From JBDKTH01 sp964558295 (GTDB lineage: Bacteria > Planctomycetota > Planctomycetia > Pirellulales > Thermoguttaceae), in NCBI GenBank assembly GCA_964558295.1, contig CAZLDQ010000176.1, positions 1 to 12,250 of the forward strand: a DNA stretch of 12,250 bases, read 5' to 3'. The notes below the pieces were generated by a model. It saw only the letters and a program-made list of their open reading frames with translations. It was not told where the DNA came from and searched no databases. Positions within the stretch are counted from its first letter, which is position 1. Every line of letters begins with the position of its first letter. Position numbers and translations under genes: made by a program. Of this stretch, positions 1 to 6,528 are shown piece after piece.

Positions 1-36
1 AACGGACCGATTCCCGCCAACCGCCCCGGCGAATGA
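1..36 (+). CDS. Possible C-terminal end of an upstream gene (partial)
   Basis: The first frame reads 11 codons (ending PANRPGE) before a TGA at 34-36. The following ~140 bases look like a spacer leading to a ribosome binding site at 166-173. This is consistent with the tail of a gene that begins outside the window. It is too short to identify, and another frame stays open a little longer, so this is only a possibility. Confidence 0.25.
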   Translation, partial: NGPIPANRPGE

Positions 37-179
37 GGGGGCTCTCGGAGAGGGGGTGACATGCGTCCGCAACGCCCCCAAATGGCCCAAAGAATCCTCT
101 CGCAATTGAGCCAGCAGTTTTGCTAGACTCGAATCGTTTCCCAGAGACCGTCCCAAGGCCTCGGGAAAGGAGACACCCC

Positions 180-380
180 ATGAAGAATCCCCGACTGCCA
201 ATGTCGCTCAGCCGCCAAGCCTTCGACGCCCAGACGCCTCGCCGGCGCCGCTCGCCGTCGTCTCTGTGGTTCCACGGGGCGGCAAGGGGTATCTCCCCGA
301 TCCCCCCGCAAGAAAAATTCCCCGGGCGAAACGCCAGGTTGGTTGACGAAACGGCCAACGCCCCAGGCGGTCCTTGCCCG
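180..380 (+). other. Ribosome binding site plus ATG of an unrecognised, probably broken reading frame
   Basis: AAAGGAGA at 166-173 lies six bases before an ATG at 180, which is a convincing translation start. The frame then reads an arginine- and proline-rich sequence starting MKNPRLPMSLSRQ and stays open to 1487, but from 381 onward it is antisense to kduD. Only the first ~67 codons could be independent coding. I recognise no family. The best guess is the 5' stump of a lost gene or a short unannotated protein. The long continuation is a GC-driven shadow of kduD. Confidence 0.2.
313..338 (-). terminator. Intrinsic terminator for kduD
   Basis: Read on the minus strand, CCTGGCG (338-332), a TTT loop and CGCCCGG (328-322) form a stem with one mismatch. 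GGAA and a run of five T (317-313) follow. It lies 43 bases past the kduD stop codon, the expected place for a Rho-independent terminator. Confidence 0.55.
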
Positions 381-1145
381 CTACCGCGACAGCCAACCGC
401 CGTCGACCGCCAGGACCGCCCCCTGCACATAGGCCGACGCCGGCGAGGCCAGGAACACCACGGCCCCCTGCAAGTCGCTCGGTTCGCCCCAGCGACCAGC
501 AGGGATTCGGGCGACAATCTCCGCGTTGCGTTTCGCGTCGGCACGCAACGGTTCTGTGTTGGCCGTGATCATGTAGCCCGGGGCGATCGCGTTGACCGTG
601 ATCCCGTGCGGGGCCAACTCGTTGGCCATCAGCCGCGTCAGGCCGAGCACGCCGTGCTTGCTCGCCGTATAGGAAGGCACGCGGATTCCCCCCTGAAACG
701 AAAGCATCGACGCTATGTTGATGATCCGCCCGGCGATCTGGCGTTCGACCATGTGTCGCGCTACCGCCTGACTCAGCAAGAACAGGTGCTTCAGATTGAT
801 GTCCAACACGGCATCCCAGTCGGCCTCGGTGAACTCAAAGATCGAGTTGCGGCGAATGATGCCGGCGTTGTTCACCAGGATATCGATCTGGGGGCAAGCC
901 GCGACCGCCTCGCGCACGATCGTCTCGACCGCCTCGCGTTGACCGAGATCGGCCTGAATGCCGACAAACCGTCGACCGAGCCCCTCGATCTCCTTGCGCA
1001 CCTCGTCCGGCGCGTGGCGATGGTAGACGCCGACAATATCCGCCCCGGCTTCGGCCAACCCCACGGCCATACCCCGTCCCAAGCCAGTGCTCACTCCCGT
1101 GACGATCGCCGTCTTTCCGTTCAAACGAAACTGTTCCAGAATCAC
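381..1145 (-). CDS. kduD: KduD, 2-dehydro-3-deoxy-D-gluconate 5-dehydrogenase (SDR family)
   Basis: This 254-residue protein matches the Escherichia coli KduD pattern from end to end. It starts MILEQF, has the central stretch SFQGGIRVPSYTASK and ends AVDGGWLSR. Family knowledge: KduD is a cytoplasmic NAD-dependent short-chain dehydrogenase that interconverts 2,5-diketo-3-deoxygluconate and 2-keto-3-deoxygluconate in pectin/uronate breakdown. Visible motifs are the cofactor loop TGxxxGLG (residues 16-23), NNAG (92-95), N117, catalytic S146, and Y159-x3-K163. The start is GTG at 1145, supported by GAGGAGA eight bases upstream (1154-1160). The gene ends in TAG exactly where homologues end, so TAG is a normal stop here. 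It is divergent from the dehydrogenase at 1592. Its leader carries two copies of a 22-bp palindrome described separately. The family call is very secure; the exact substrate could be another 3-ketosugar acid. Confidence 0.93.
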   Translation of the reverse strand: MILEQFRLNGKTAIVTGVSTGLGRGMAVGLAEAGADIVGVYHRHAPDEVRKEIEGLGRRFVGIQADLGQREAVETIVREAVAACPQIDILVNNAGIIRRNSIFEFTEADWDAVLDINLKHLFLLSQAVARHMVERQIAGRIINIASMLSFQGGIRVPSYTASKHGVLGLTRLMANELAPHGITVNAIAPGYMITANTEPLRADAKRNAEIVARIPAGRWGEPSDLQGAVVFLASPASAYVQGAVLAVDGGWLSR

Positions 1146-1163
1146 GTGGCAGTTCTCCTCGTT

Positions 1164-1231
1164 GTAGGGAACGCCCTCGGTGGCGTTCCATCGTCTCGAC
1201 CGCCCGGACCGCTACCGAGGGCGTTCCCTAC
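1164..1231. repeat. 18-bp inverted repeat made of two copies of a 22-bp palindrome
   Basis: Bases 1164-1181 (GTAGGGAACGCCCTCGGT) are perfectly complementary to 1214-1231. Each arm belongs to a 22-bp near-palindrome with arms GGAACGC and GCGTTCC around an 8-base centre: copy 1 at 1168-1189, and copy 2, inverted and with one changed arm base, at 1206-1227. A third copy lies at 3871-3892. The pair sits in the kduD leader, four bases upstream of its ribosome binding site. It could be a REP-like dispersed element or an operator. Confidence 0.8.
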
Positions 1232-1278
1232 CGTCTTGTTCATCAAAACCCCAAACGCCAATCCCCTTCTCAAGATTC

Positions 1279-1356
1279 CACAAACCGTCTCCAACACAAA
1301 CAATAGACAAAACGCATTCCCCTTGCACAAACCGTCTGAACGAACTGTGCAAACCG
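1279..1356. promoter_or_regulatory. Repeated CACAAACCGTCT motifs, candidate regulator-binding region
   Basis: CACAAACCGTCT occurs exactly at 1279-1290 and 1326-1337, 47 bases apart. A shorter CAAACCG match lies at 1350-1356. The second copy overlaps a 7-bp inverted repeat, TTGCACA (1323-1329) with TGTGCAA (1346-1352). The cluster lies between divergent kduD and the dehydrogenase gene, where a shared regulator would bind. No regulator gene is in the window, so the role is inference. Confidence 0.4.
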
Positions 1357-1423
1357 CGACTCGTTTGTCCATGGCATGCCGGTCGCCGCCGCTTATAGTG
1401 ACGGAAGAGACGCCTATCGCGAA

Positions 1424-1498
1424 GGGTTCAGGGTTCAGGAGGCCAGCGGTCAAGGCTCCCCGGAGACGTTCGCGCACAAGCCCCTGAACCCTGAACCC
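1424..1498. repeat. 16-bp perfect inverted repeat built from a doubled GGGTTCA unit
   Basis: GGGTTCAGGGTTCAGG at 1424-1439 is the exact reverse complement of 1483-1498, with a 43-base loop. Each arm is itself a tandem repeat (GGGTTCA twice). It lies in the spacer upstream of the dehydrogenase gene. There is no T-run, so it is not an intrinsic terminator. It may be a dispersed intergenic repeat or a small mobile hairpin. Confidence 0.7.
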
Positions 1499-1591
1499 GC
1501 AACCACCTTCGATCAACGGGAGAGTCTTCATGGTGACTCTCACAATGCTCAAGGTTGGTAGTACAGTCTGTCTCCGAAGGAACTGCCTTGC

Positions 1592-2623
1592 ATGAAAGCC
1601 GCCGTCACGACCCAATGGAACCGGATTGAACTGAAAGACCTCCCCCGTCCCAAGCCCGGGCCGGGCGAATGCCTGGTACGCCCGATCTATACGGGAATCT
1701 GCGGGTCCGACGTGCACGTCTACCTGGGCCATCATCCCACGGCCAAGGCCCCGATCGTGCAGGGACATGAGTTCGTCGGCCTCGTCGACCAGATCGGCCC
1801 GGGCCCGGAACCTGACTTCGCCGTGGGCGATCGGGTCGTCGTCGAGCCGCTGATCAGTTGCGGCCAATGTGAGGCTTGCCGCGCAGGCCATTGGCACGTC
1901 TGCCGCAAGTTGAACCTTTTAGGGATTCATACCGACGGGGCGTTTGCCGAAGTGGTTCGCGTCGCCACGGCCAAGGTCGTTCCCGTACCCAAGGGGCTCA
2001 GCGACCAGGTGGCCGCGCTGGCCGAACCGTTTGCCGTGGGGATGCACGTCTGCCGCCGCGCCGAACTGCGTGTAGGCGAATCGGTCCTCGTCATCGGCGC
2101 CGGGCCGATCGGGCTGGTCCTCGGCATGGTCGCCAAGACGGCCGGGGCTGAGGTCACCTTCTGCGAAGTCCATCCCGAACGGATCGCTCAGGCCCAACAG
2201 TTCGGCTTCCCCGTCCTCCATGGCGCCCAAGAGCCGGCTCAGGCCGCTGCCCACGCGACCGGCGGCGAAGGGTTCGACGTGGTCCTCGAAGCCTCCGGCT
2301 CCCAGCCCGGCGTGCTCCTGGCCACCGAAGCCTGCCGGATTCGTGGGCGGATCGTCCAGGTGGGCTTTTTCGGTCGCCGGCCCGAAGCCGACCTGATGAA
2401 AGTGATCTTCAAGGAACTGACCCTCATCGGCAGCCGCGTCTACAGCTTCGACCATTTCCGTCGTACCGTCCCGCTGCTGGAGCGGATCGTCCAGCAACAA
2501 ACCTTCGACGTCTCACGGCTGATCTCGGAAACCTGCCCCCTGGACGCCCTTGAAGCGTCGCTCGCCACGATGATTCGCGGCGAAGCGCGGGGCAAAATAC
2601 TCGTCCAGATTTCTCCTACTTGA
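1592..2623 (+). CDS. Zinc-dependent medium-chain alcohol/polyol dehydrogenase
   Basis: This 343-residue protein has the full plan of the sorbitol/threonine/idonate dehydrogenase branch of the zinc MDR family. Catalytic-zinc ligands are C37 (in CGSD) and H59-E60 (GHE). Structural-zinc cysteines are C90, C93, C96 and C104. The Rossmann loop is GAGPIG (169-174), and the acidic E192 after the second strand suggests NAD rather than NADP. Family members oxidise a secondary alcohol of a polyol or sugar acid in the cytoplasm. The start at 1592 follows GAAGGA (1576-1581) at about ten bases. It is divergent from kduD, which suggests a role in the same sugar-acid pathway (for example an idonate- or galactonate-type oxidation), but the substrate cannot be read from sequence. 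Length and motifs look intact. Confidence 0.88.
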   Translation: MKAAVTTQWNRIELKDLPRPKPGPGECLVRPIYTGICGSDVHVYLGHHPTAKAPIVQGHEFVGLVDQIGPGPEPDFAVGDRVVVEPLISCGQCEACRAGHWHVCRKLNLLGIHTDGAFAEVVRVATAKVVPVPKGLSDQVAALAEPFAVGMHVCRRAELRVGESVLVIGAGPIGLVLGMVAKTAGAEVTFCEVHPERIAQAQQFGFPVLHGAQEPAQAAAHATGGEGFDVVLEASGSQPGVLLATEACRIRGRIVQVGFFGRRPEADLMKVIFKELTLIGSRVYSFDHFRRTVPLLERIVQQQTFDVSRLISETCPLDALEASLATMIRGEARGKILVQISPT

Positions 2624-2681
2624 CAGCCCGGGTTGGCGCCCCCATAATTGGGAGCGTACTCTGTCCCAGGATGCGGTCGTT

Positions 2682-2778
2682 TTTGACAAGGCTTCCTGTC
2701 GATTACGGTTCGCATTCTCCTGTATCCGGTCGCGGCTTGGGGCAGTTGGGCAGCGGTGCCGCCGACCTCCTTGTCAAA
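2682..2778. repeat. 10-bp inverted repeat upstream of the FGE-domain gene
   Basis: TTTGACAAGG (2682-2691) and CCTTGTCAAA (2769-2778) are perfect complements separated by 77 bases. The right arm ends 12 bases before the ATG at 2791. The left arm contains a consensus-like TTGACA, but I see no good -10 box at the right distance. It may be a protein-binding pair or a leader stem. No function is established. Confidence 0.4.
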
Positions 2779-2790
2779 CAGGACTGAATC

Positions 2791-3811
2791 ATGTCGGGGC
2801 ATTCTTCTCCTGCAGACGCACCCGAGCCCGTACGACGCGGATCGATCGTGCTCGTGCTGATCGTTCTCTTGATGCTGGTCCTCGTCATCTCGGTGGTGGT
2901 TGTCCGGTATAGGCTCCAAACGCGAGAAGGAGGCGGCTTCGCGTCGAGCGAACCGCTTATCTTCACTTAGCCAGATGCCGGACCAGCCGAGTTCACCAAC
3001 ACGCTCCAGATGCACTTCGTTCGGATTCCAGCGGGAGATAATGGGCGCCACGGCCAGCAAGGATTTTGCCGACGTCGATGAACGCTTCCACCGGGTGCGC
3101 ATCAGCAAGCCGTTTTATCTCGGCGTCCATGAGGTCACCGTCGGGCAGTTTCGTCGGTTCGTCGAGGCCACCGGTTATAAGACTGACGGCGAGCAGGGCG
3201 CCGGCCTGAACCTTGGCTTCACCGGAACCGCGAGACAGTTTGAACTGGGACCCTACAACTGGCGTGATCCTGGCTTCCCGCAGGAAGACGATTCGCCGGT
3301 GGTCCTCGTCAGCTGGAATGACGCCACGCAGTTTTGCCAGTGGCTCAGCCGCCAGGAGCAACGCACGTATCGACTTCCCACTGAGGCCGAATGGGAGTGG
3401 GCCTGCCGCGCCGGTACGACCACGCGCTACTCCAGCGGCGACGAAGAGGCTTCGCTTGCCCAGGTGGCCAACATCCACACCGTCCTCCCCATGCCCCAGA
3501 CCACTGCGGTAACCTGGGGCGACGACTACCTCTTCACATTTCCCGTGGGAACCTTCCGTCCCAACTCGTTCGGCCTCTACGACATGCACGGCAACGTGCA
3601 AGAATGGTGTGCCGACTGGTACGAGCGGGACTATTACGCCCAATCTCCCACGACCGACCCCCGCGGCCCATCGACCGGGACCGAACGGACTGTTCGTGGC
3701 GGTTCCTACCTGCTGATGCCCTGGCACGCCCGCTCAGTCAACCGCTCCAGCGGCCTGCCCACCTACCGGTATTGCGATCTCGGCTTCCGAGTGGCTTTGA
3801 ACGGTCCCTGA
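2791..3811 (+). pseudogene. Membrane-anchored FGE-sulfatase-domain protein, interrupted by TAG and a frameshift
   Basis: An ATG at 2791, preceded by AGGA, opens a frame with one membrane segment (residues 18-38, IVLVLIVLLMLVLVISVVVV) and a linker. It hits TAG at 2968-2970. The same frame then continues into the typical domain entry FTNTLQMHFVRIPAG before homology jumps frame at about 3036-3041 and continues uninterrupted from MGATASK (3041) to the TGA at 3809-3811. The domain (PF03781 type) shows PFYLGVHEVTVGQF, RLPTEAEWEWACRAG, MHGNVQEWCADWY and RGGSYL. The two copper-binding cysteines of true formylglycine-generating enzymes, expected just after GGS-(F/Y)-L, are absent (the protein reads LMPWHAR). 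This is therefore a domain relative, not a sulfatase activator. Either two inactivating mutations or two read errors explain the breaks. Translation could also restart at 3041 or 2900, giving an unanchored domain. Confidence 0.8.
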
Positions 3812-3835
3812 GCCGCACCGTGGCCACCGGCCGCT

Positions 3836-3865
3836 TTCGCCTTCCACCCCGGATTCTGGTATACT
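3836..3865 (+). promoter_or_regulatory. Candidate promoter with extended -10 for the aldo/keto reductase
   Basis: TATACT at 3860-3865 is preceded by TGG, giving an extended -10 element. A weak -35 (TTCGCC, 3836-3841) lies 18 bases upstream. Initiation would fall at about 3872, on the 22-bp palindrome, 72 bases before the reductase start codon. Confidence 0.45.
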
Positions 3866-3870
3866 GATAA

Positions 3871-3892
3871 GGAACGCCCTCCGTAGCGTTCC
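3871..3892. repeat. Third copy of the 22-bp GGAACGC/GCGTTCC palindrome
   Basis: GGAACGC (3871-3877) and GCGTTCC (3886-3892) flank an 8-base centre, CCTCCGTA. It differs from the copy at 1168-1189 in two centre bases only. It begins six bases after the candidate -10 box of the reductase gene, so it would cover the transcription start. Operator or REP-like repeat are both possible. Confidence 0.75.
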
Positions 3893-3943
3893 CTCCCGTG
3901 GAGAGGTTCGCTCCCCTGACGCCTGAATCCGAGGAACCTGGCC

Positions 3944-4807
3944 ATGTCACCGTTCTCCCGTCGTGATTTTCTCGCCGGTTTGGCTGCCGCCGGAACGATC
4001 CGTTGGGCTGGATCGCCGGTCCTTGCCGCGTCGGCCGCCCAGCAGGTCAAGGCCAGCGCTGTCGTGTCACTGGGCAAAACCGGCCTGAAGACCTCGGTTC
4101 TGGGAATCGGCACCGGCACCCACGGCGGCAACGACCAGTTGATGATGGGCCAGGACGCCTTCACCCGGCTCGTGCGCCATGCCCTCGACCGCGGCCTGCG
4201 CTACATCGACACGGCCGACGCCTACCAGATGCACACCTTCGTCCGCTTGGCCCTCCAGGGCGTTCCCCGTGACCGTTATTTCCTCCAAACCAAAACCCGG
4301 GCCAAGCATCCCGAGGTGGCCAAGGCCGACATCGAACGCTTCCGCCGCGAGTTGCGGGTCGATTCGCTCGATTCGCTCCTGATGCACTGCATGACCACGA
4401 GCACTTGGCCGACTGATATGCGCCCCGTGATGGACGTCCTTCAAGAGGCCAAGCAAAAGGGACGCGTCCGCGCCGTGGGCATTTCCTGTCACGGCTGGGA
4501 TCCGCTGGTCGCCTCGGTCGATTGCGACTGGATTGACGTTCAACTGGTCCGGATCAATCCTTTCGGCTATGCCATGGACGGCAAGTCCGAGGACGTCGCC
4601 GCGCAAATCGCCAAGATGTGTCAGAAAGGACGCGGTGTCCTCGGCATGAAGATCTTCGGCGAAGGCAAATGCGACACGCCGGAAAAACGTTGCCAGTCGC
4701 TCCAATACGTCCTCGGTCTCGGCACCGTCCACGCCTTTACAATCGGCTTTGTTAGCCCCGCGCAGATCGACGAGACGATGGACATGATCGAGAAGATCGG
4801 TGTCTGA
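3944..4807 (+). CDS. Tat-exported aldo/keto reductase
   Basis: This 287-residue protein begins with a twin-arginine signal (SRRDFLAG, residues 5-12, then an alanine-rich hydrophobic stretch to about residue 31). An aldo/keto reductase barrel follows. The catalytic tetrad is visible: D89 and Y94 (in YIDTADAY), K117 (QTKTR) and H148 (LLMHC). Family members reduce aldehydes or ketones with a nicotinamide cofactor. The signal implies folding with cofactor in the cytoplasm and export to the periplasm-like space. The start at 3944 follows GAGGAA (3931-3936) at seven bases. The barrel is rather short and I see no C-terminal ferredoxin-type cysteine cluster, which some planctomycete Tat-type reductases carry. 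The natural substrate is unknown. It lies downstream of the FGE-domain gene, probably with its own promoter. Confidence 0.87.
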   Translation: MSPFSRRDFLAGLAAAGTIRWAGSPVLAASAAQQVKASAVVSLGKTGLKTSVLGIGTGTHGGNDQLMMGQDAFTRLVRHALDRGLRYIDTADAYQMHTFVRLALQGVPRDRYFLQTKTRAKHPEVAKADIERFRRELRVDSLDSLLMHCMTTSTWPTDMRPVMDVLQEAKQKGRVRAVGISCHGWDPLVASVDCDWIDVQLVRINPFGYAMDGKSEDVAAQIAKMCQKGRGVLGMKIFGEGKCDTPEKRCQSLQYVLGLGTVHAFTIGFVSPAQIDETMDMIEKIGV

Positions 4808-5049
4808 CGAACTGATCGGGTGACTCCGTTCAGCCGCAGCACGTGTGCCGAGCGTTGGGGGGCTGCGTCCTGGAACGCCAGATCGCCTCACGGCAGCTTC
4901 TTCCCGCCCCCGTCGGACATCGCCAACTCGATGCGTATGAGGTTTCGTACCAGCAGACTACGGCGGGCCGACTCCGGTCCCTGGGGCGAGCGCCAACTCG
5001 CGCTTGGATACTGGAAACAGCAATCCGGGCCGGCGTGTATTGCAAATCC
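4808..5049. other. Spacer with no recognisable gene
   Basis: Short frames on both strands here have no recognisable domains, no convincing ribosome binding sites and arginine/proline/serine-rich shadow-like composition. I see no T-run terminator after the reductase gene. Confidence 0.5.
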
Positions 5050-5078
5050 CTGACAACCCCTAACCTGTTTGCTACAAT
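5050..5078 (+). promoter_or_regulatory. Strong sigma70-type promoter
   Basis: CTGACA (5050-5055) and TACAAT (5073-5078) each match consensus at five of six positions and are separated by exactly 17 bases. This is the best housekeeping promoter in the window. Initiation would be near 5085, giving a leader of about 310 nt before the ATG at 5395, or a separate small RNA. Confidence 0.6.
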
Positions 5079-5114
5079 GAGGTTGGGTATGGAGGCCCGT
5101 GAGAAGAAGCCCTG

Positions 5115-5236
5115 TCGAGCGTGTTGGTGCGGCTTGGAAGACATTTCTTCTGAGGGGACAGGTTTCTCCAGTCTTCCCACACAAGCGAGGGTTCCCGCAG
5201 CCGGGAATCCGTGTCGACGTGTCCTACGTCGCTCGA
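5115..5236 (+). ncRNA. Foldable leader or small RNA (three-helix element)
   Basis: Closing helix: TCGAGCG (5115-5121) with CGCTCGA (5230-5236). Inside it lie two hairpins. GGAAGAC (5136-5142) pairs with GTCTTCC (5171-5177). GGTTCCCG (5190-5197) pairs with CGGGAATCC (5202-5210), with one bulge and a 4-base loop. Together they form a three-way junction downstream of the promoter at 5050-5078. It fits either a regulatory leader of the gene at 5395 or an independent RNA. It does not match 6S, SRP or riboswitch consensus sequences that I can recall. Confidence 0.35.
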
Positions 5237-5394
5237 AGCTCCCTCAAAACCCTGGCCGCCGGTTCATCAAATCGCCGATTGACTCCGCCACCGGCTGCTA
5301 GTAAAAGTAAGGAGTCTCCTTCTCCTCGGCCCATTAGGGCGGGCTTCCCGCGTGGCAAATAGGGCGATTCCTTTCGGGAAAGGGTGCGGCCGCA

Positions 5395-6489
5395 ATGCCA
5401 AAAGTGATTCGTTGTCCCTCGTGTCAAGCTCGCTATCAAATCGCCGATGAGATGACGGGACGCAAGTTCAAGTGCAACACATGCGGCCCGGTCCTGCAGC
5501 TCGGCGCCGTCCCCTCCGTCCAATCCCCCCCGACGAAGCAGGCCGAGACGCCGCAACCTGCCCTGGCCGCGCAAGGTAGAACGCAACCATCGGCAACCAC
5601 TCGATCTTCGACGGTCTGCTCCTTACTTGACGAAGAACTGGCGCTGGAGGCGGCCAAAGCCGAGGCTGCGGCGGCTGCCGCGCGCGAGGCGGAGTTGGAT
5701 GCCGAGTTGTTTGGGGAAAAGCCAGCCGAGGCCGCTAAGATCCAGTGTCCCCACTGCGACTACGAGATTAGTGTCGAAGACCTTTACTGCCCAGCCTGTG
5801 GATTGTCCGTGCAGGGGCGATTCACTTCCCAAAGAGACTCCAAGAAGAAAACACCGGAGTGGGTTCAGGGAGTGGCGGCGATTATCCTGGCGATGGTCCT
5901 CGCCCCCTTGATGTTTTGGGGGATCCAGATGGTCCTCGGGACTCTGATGGCGATGCTCATCACGGTGGTCACGATCAATCTGATGATCTCTCTCGGCAGT
6001 TTTGCCGTGGTCTGCCAAGTCTTCCACCAGAAACCACCCGAATTTGGCGAGATCTACCGCGTGCTCCTTTGGAGCTCGTTGCCGAACTTGATTCTCAACT
6101 GGGTGGGGAGTACGGGGCTGACAAGCATGCTCGTGGCCATGGCCCTTTCGGTCCTCATCTCTGCCTTGCTCTGCGTGATTATCCTGGAATTTCCGTTTCT
6201 CAAGGCGGTCGGCATCTGCATCGCCTATAACATCCTTGCCACGATCCTCGCGTTAGTGGGAGTTTTGCTCTTGGTGGCGATTTTCGTCGCTACCGCCATC
6301 GATGCTCCCCCGCCTGCCAACCCCCCCAATACGCCCGCCGCCGCCCCTGGCGAAAACCCCGCCCCGGTTCCCAGCGAAAACCCGGCACCGGCCAACGGCG
6401 GTGCCAATCCCGGCCAGCCGCAGGCCCGGGCCGACGGCACGATCGACCCGGCCCTGGCTTTCCGTTGGTTGGAGGCCTGTCCGGCCTGA
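5395..6489 (+). CDS. MJ0042-type zinc-ribbon multi-pass membrane protein
   Basis: This 364-residue protein starts MPKVIRCPSCQARYQI. It has a zinc-ribbon pattern C7-x2-C10 and C27-x2-C30 typical of the MJ0042 finger common at the N termini of planctomycete and deltaproteobacterial proteins. A proline/threonine linker and an alanine/glutamate-rich probable coiled coil (about 77-115) follow. A second CxxC pair (C118/C121 and C132/C135, CPHC...CPAC) comes next. Then there is a membrane domain with about four to five segments (roughly 158-180, 183-207, 224-238, 243-265, 272-300). The tail (304-364) is Pro/Ala/Asn-rich with repeated ENPAP units. The start at 5395 follows a GGGAAAGGG stretch at about nine bases. 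Function is unknown; family context suggests an envelope-associated sensor or scaffold. Topology (fingers cytoplasmic) is inference. Confidence 0.8.
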   Translation: MPKVIRCPSCQARYQIADEMTGRKFKCNTCGPVLQLGAVPSVQSPPTKQAETPQPALAAQGRTQPSATTRSSTVCSLLDEELALEAAKAEAAAAAAREAELDAELFGEKPAEAAKIQCPHCDYEISVEDLYCPACGLSVQGRFTSQRDSKKKTPEWVQGVAAIILAMVLAPLMFWGIQMVLGTLMAMLITVVTINLMISLGSFAVVCQVFHQKPPEFGEIYRVLLWSSLPNLILNWVGSTGLTSMLVAMALSVLISALLCVIILEFPFLKAVGICIAYNILATILALVGVLLLVAIFVATAIDAPPPANPPNTPAAAPGENPAPVPSENPAPANGGANPGQPQARADGTIDPALAFRWLEACPA

Positions 6490-6528
6490 TGTTTTAGAAC
6501 AACGGCGTCTTGCCGAGCTTGCGGCCGA

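Noticed and set aside
120..1487. 455-codon open frame on the plus strand
   Set aside because: It is antisense to kduD over most of its length. Its composition (Arg, Pro, Asp, His) is that of a GC-rich shadow frame, and kduD matches its family end to end.
2900..3040. N-terminal 47 residues of the 303-codon frame as real protein
   Set aside because: This stretch is out of frame with the membrane anchor and the FTNTLQMHFVRIPAG domain entry, which are read in the other frame, and its composition is shadow-like.
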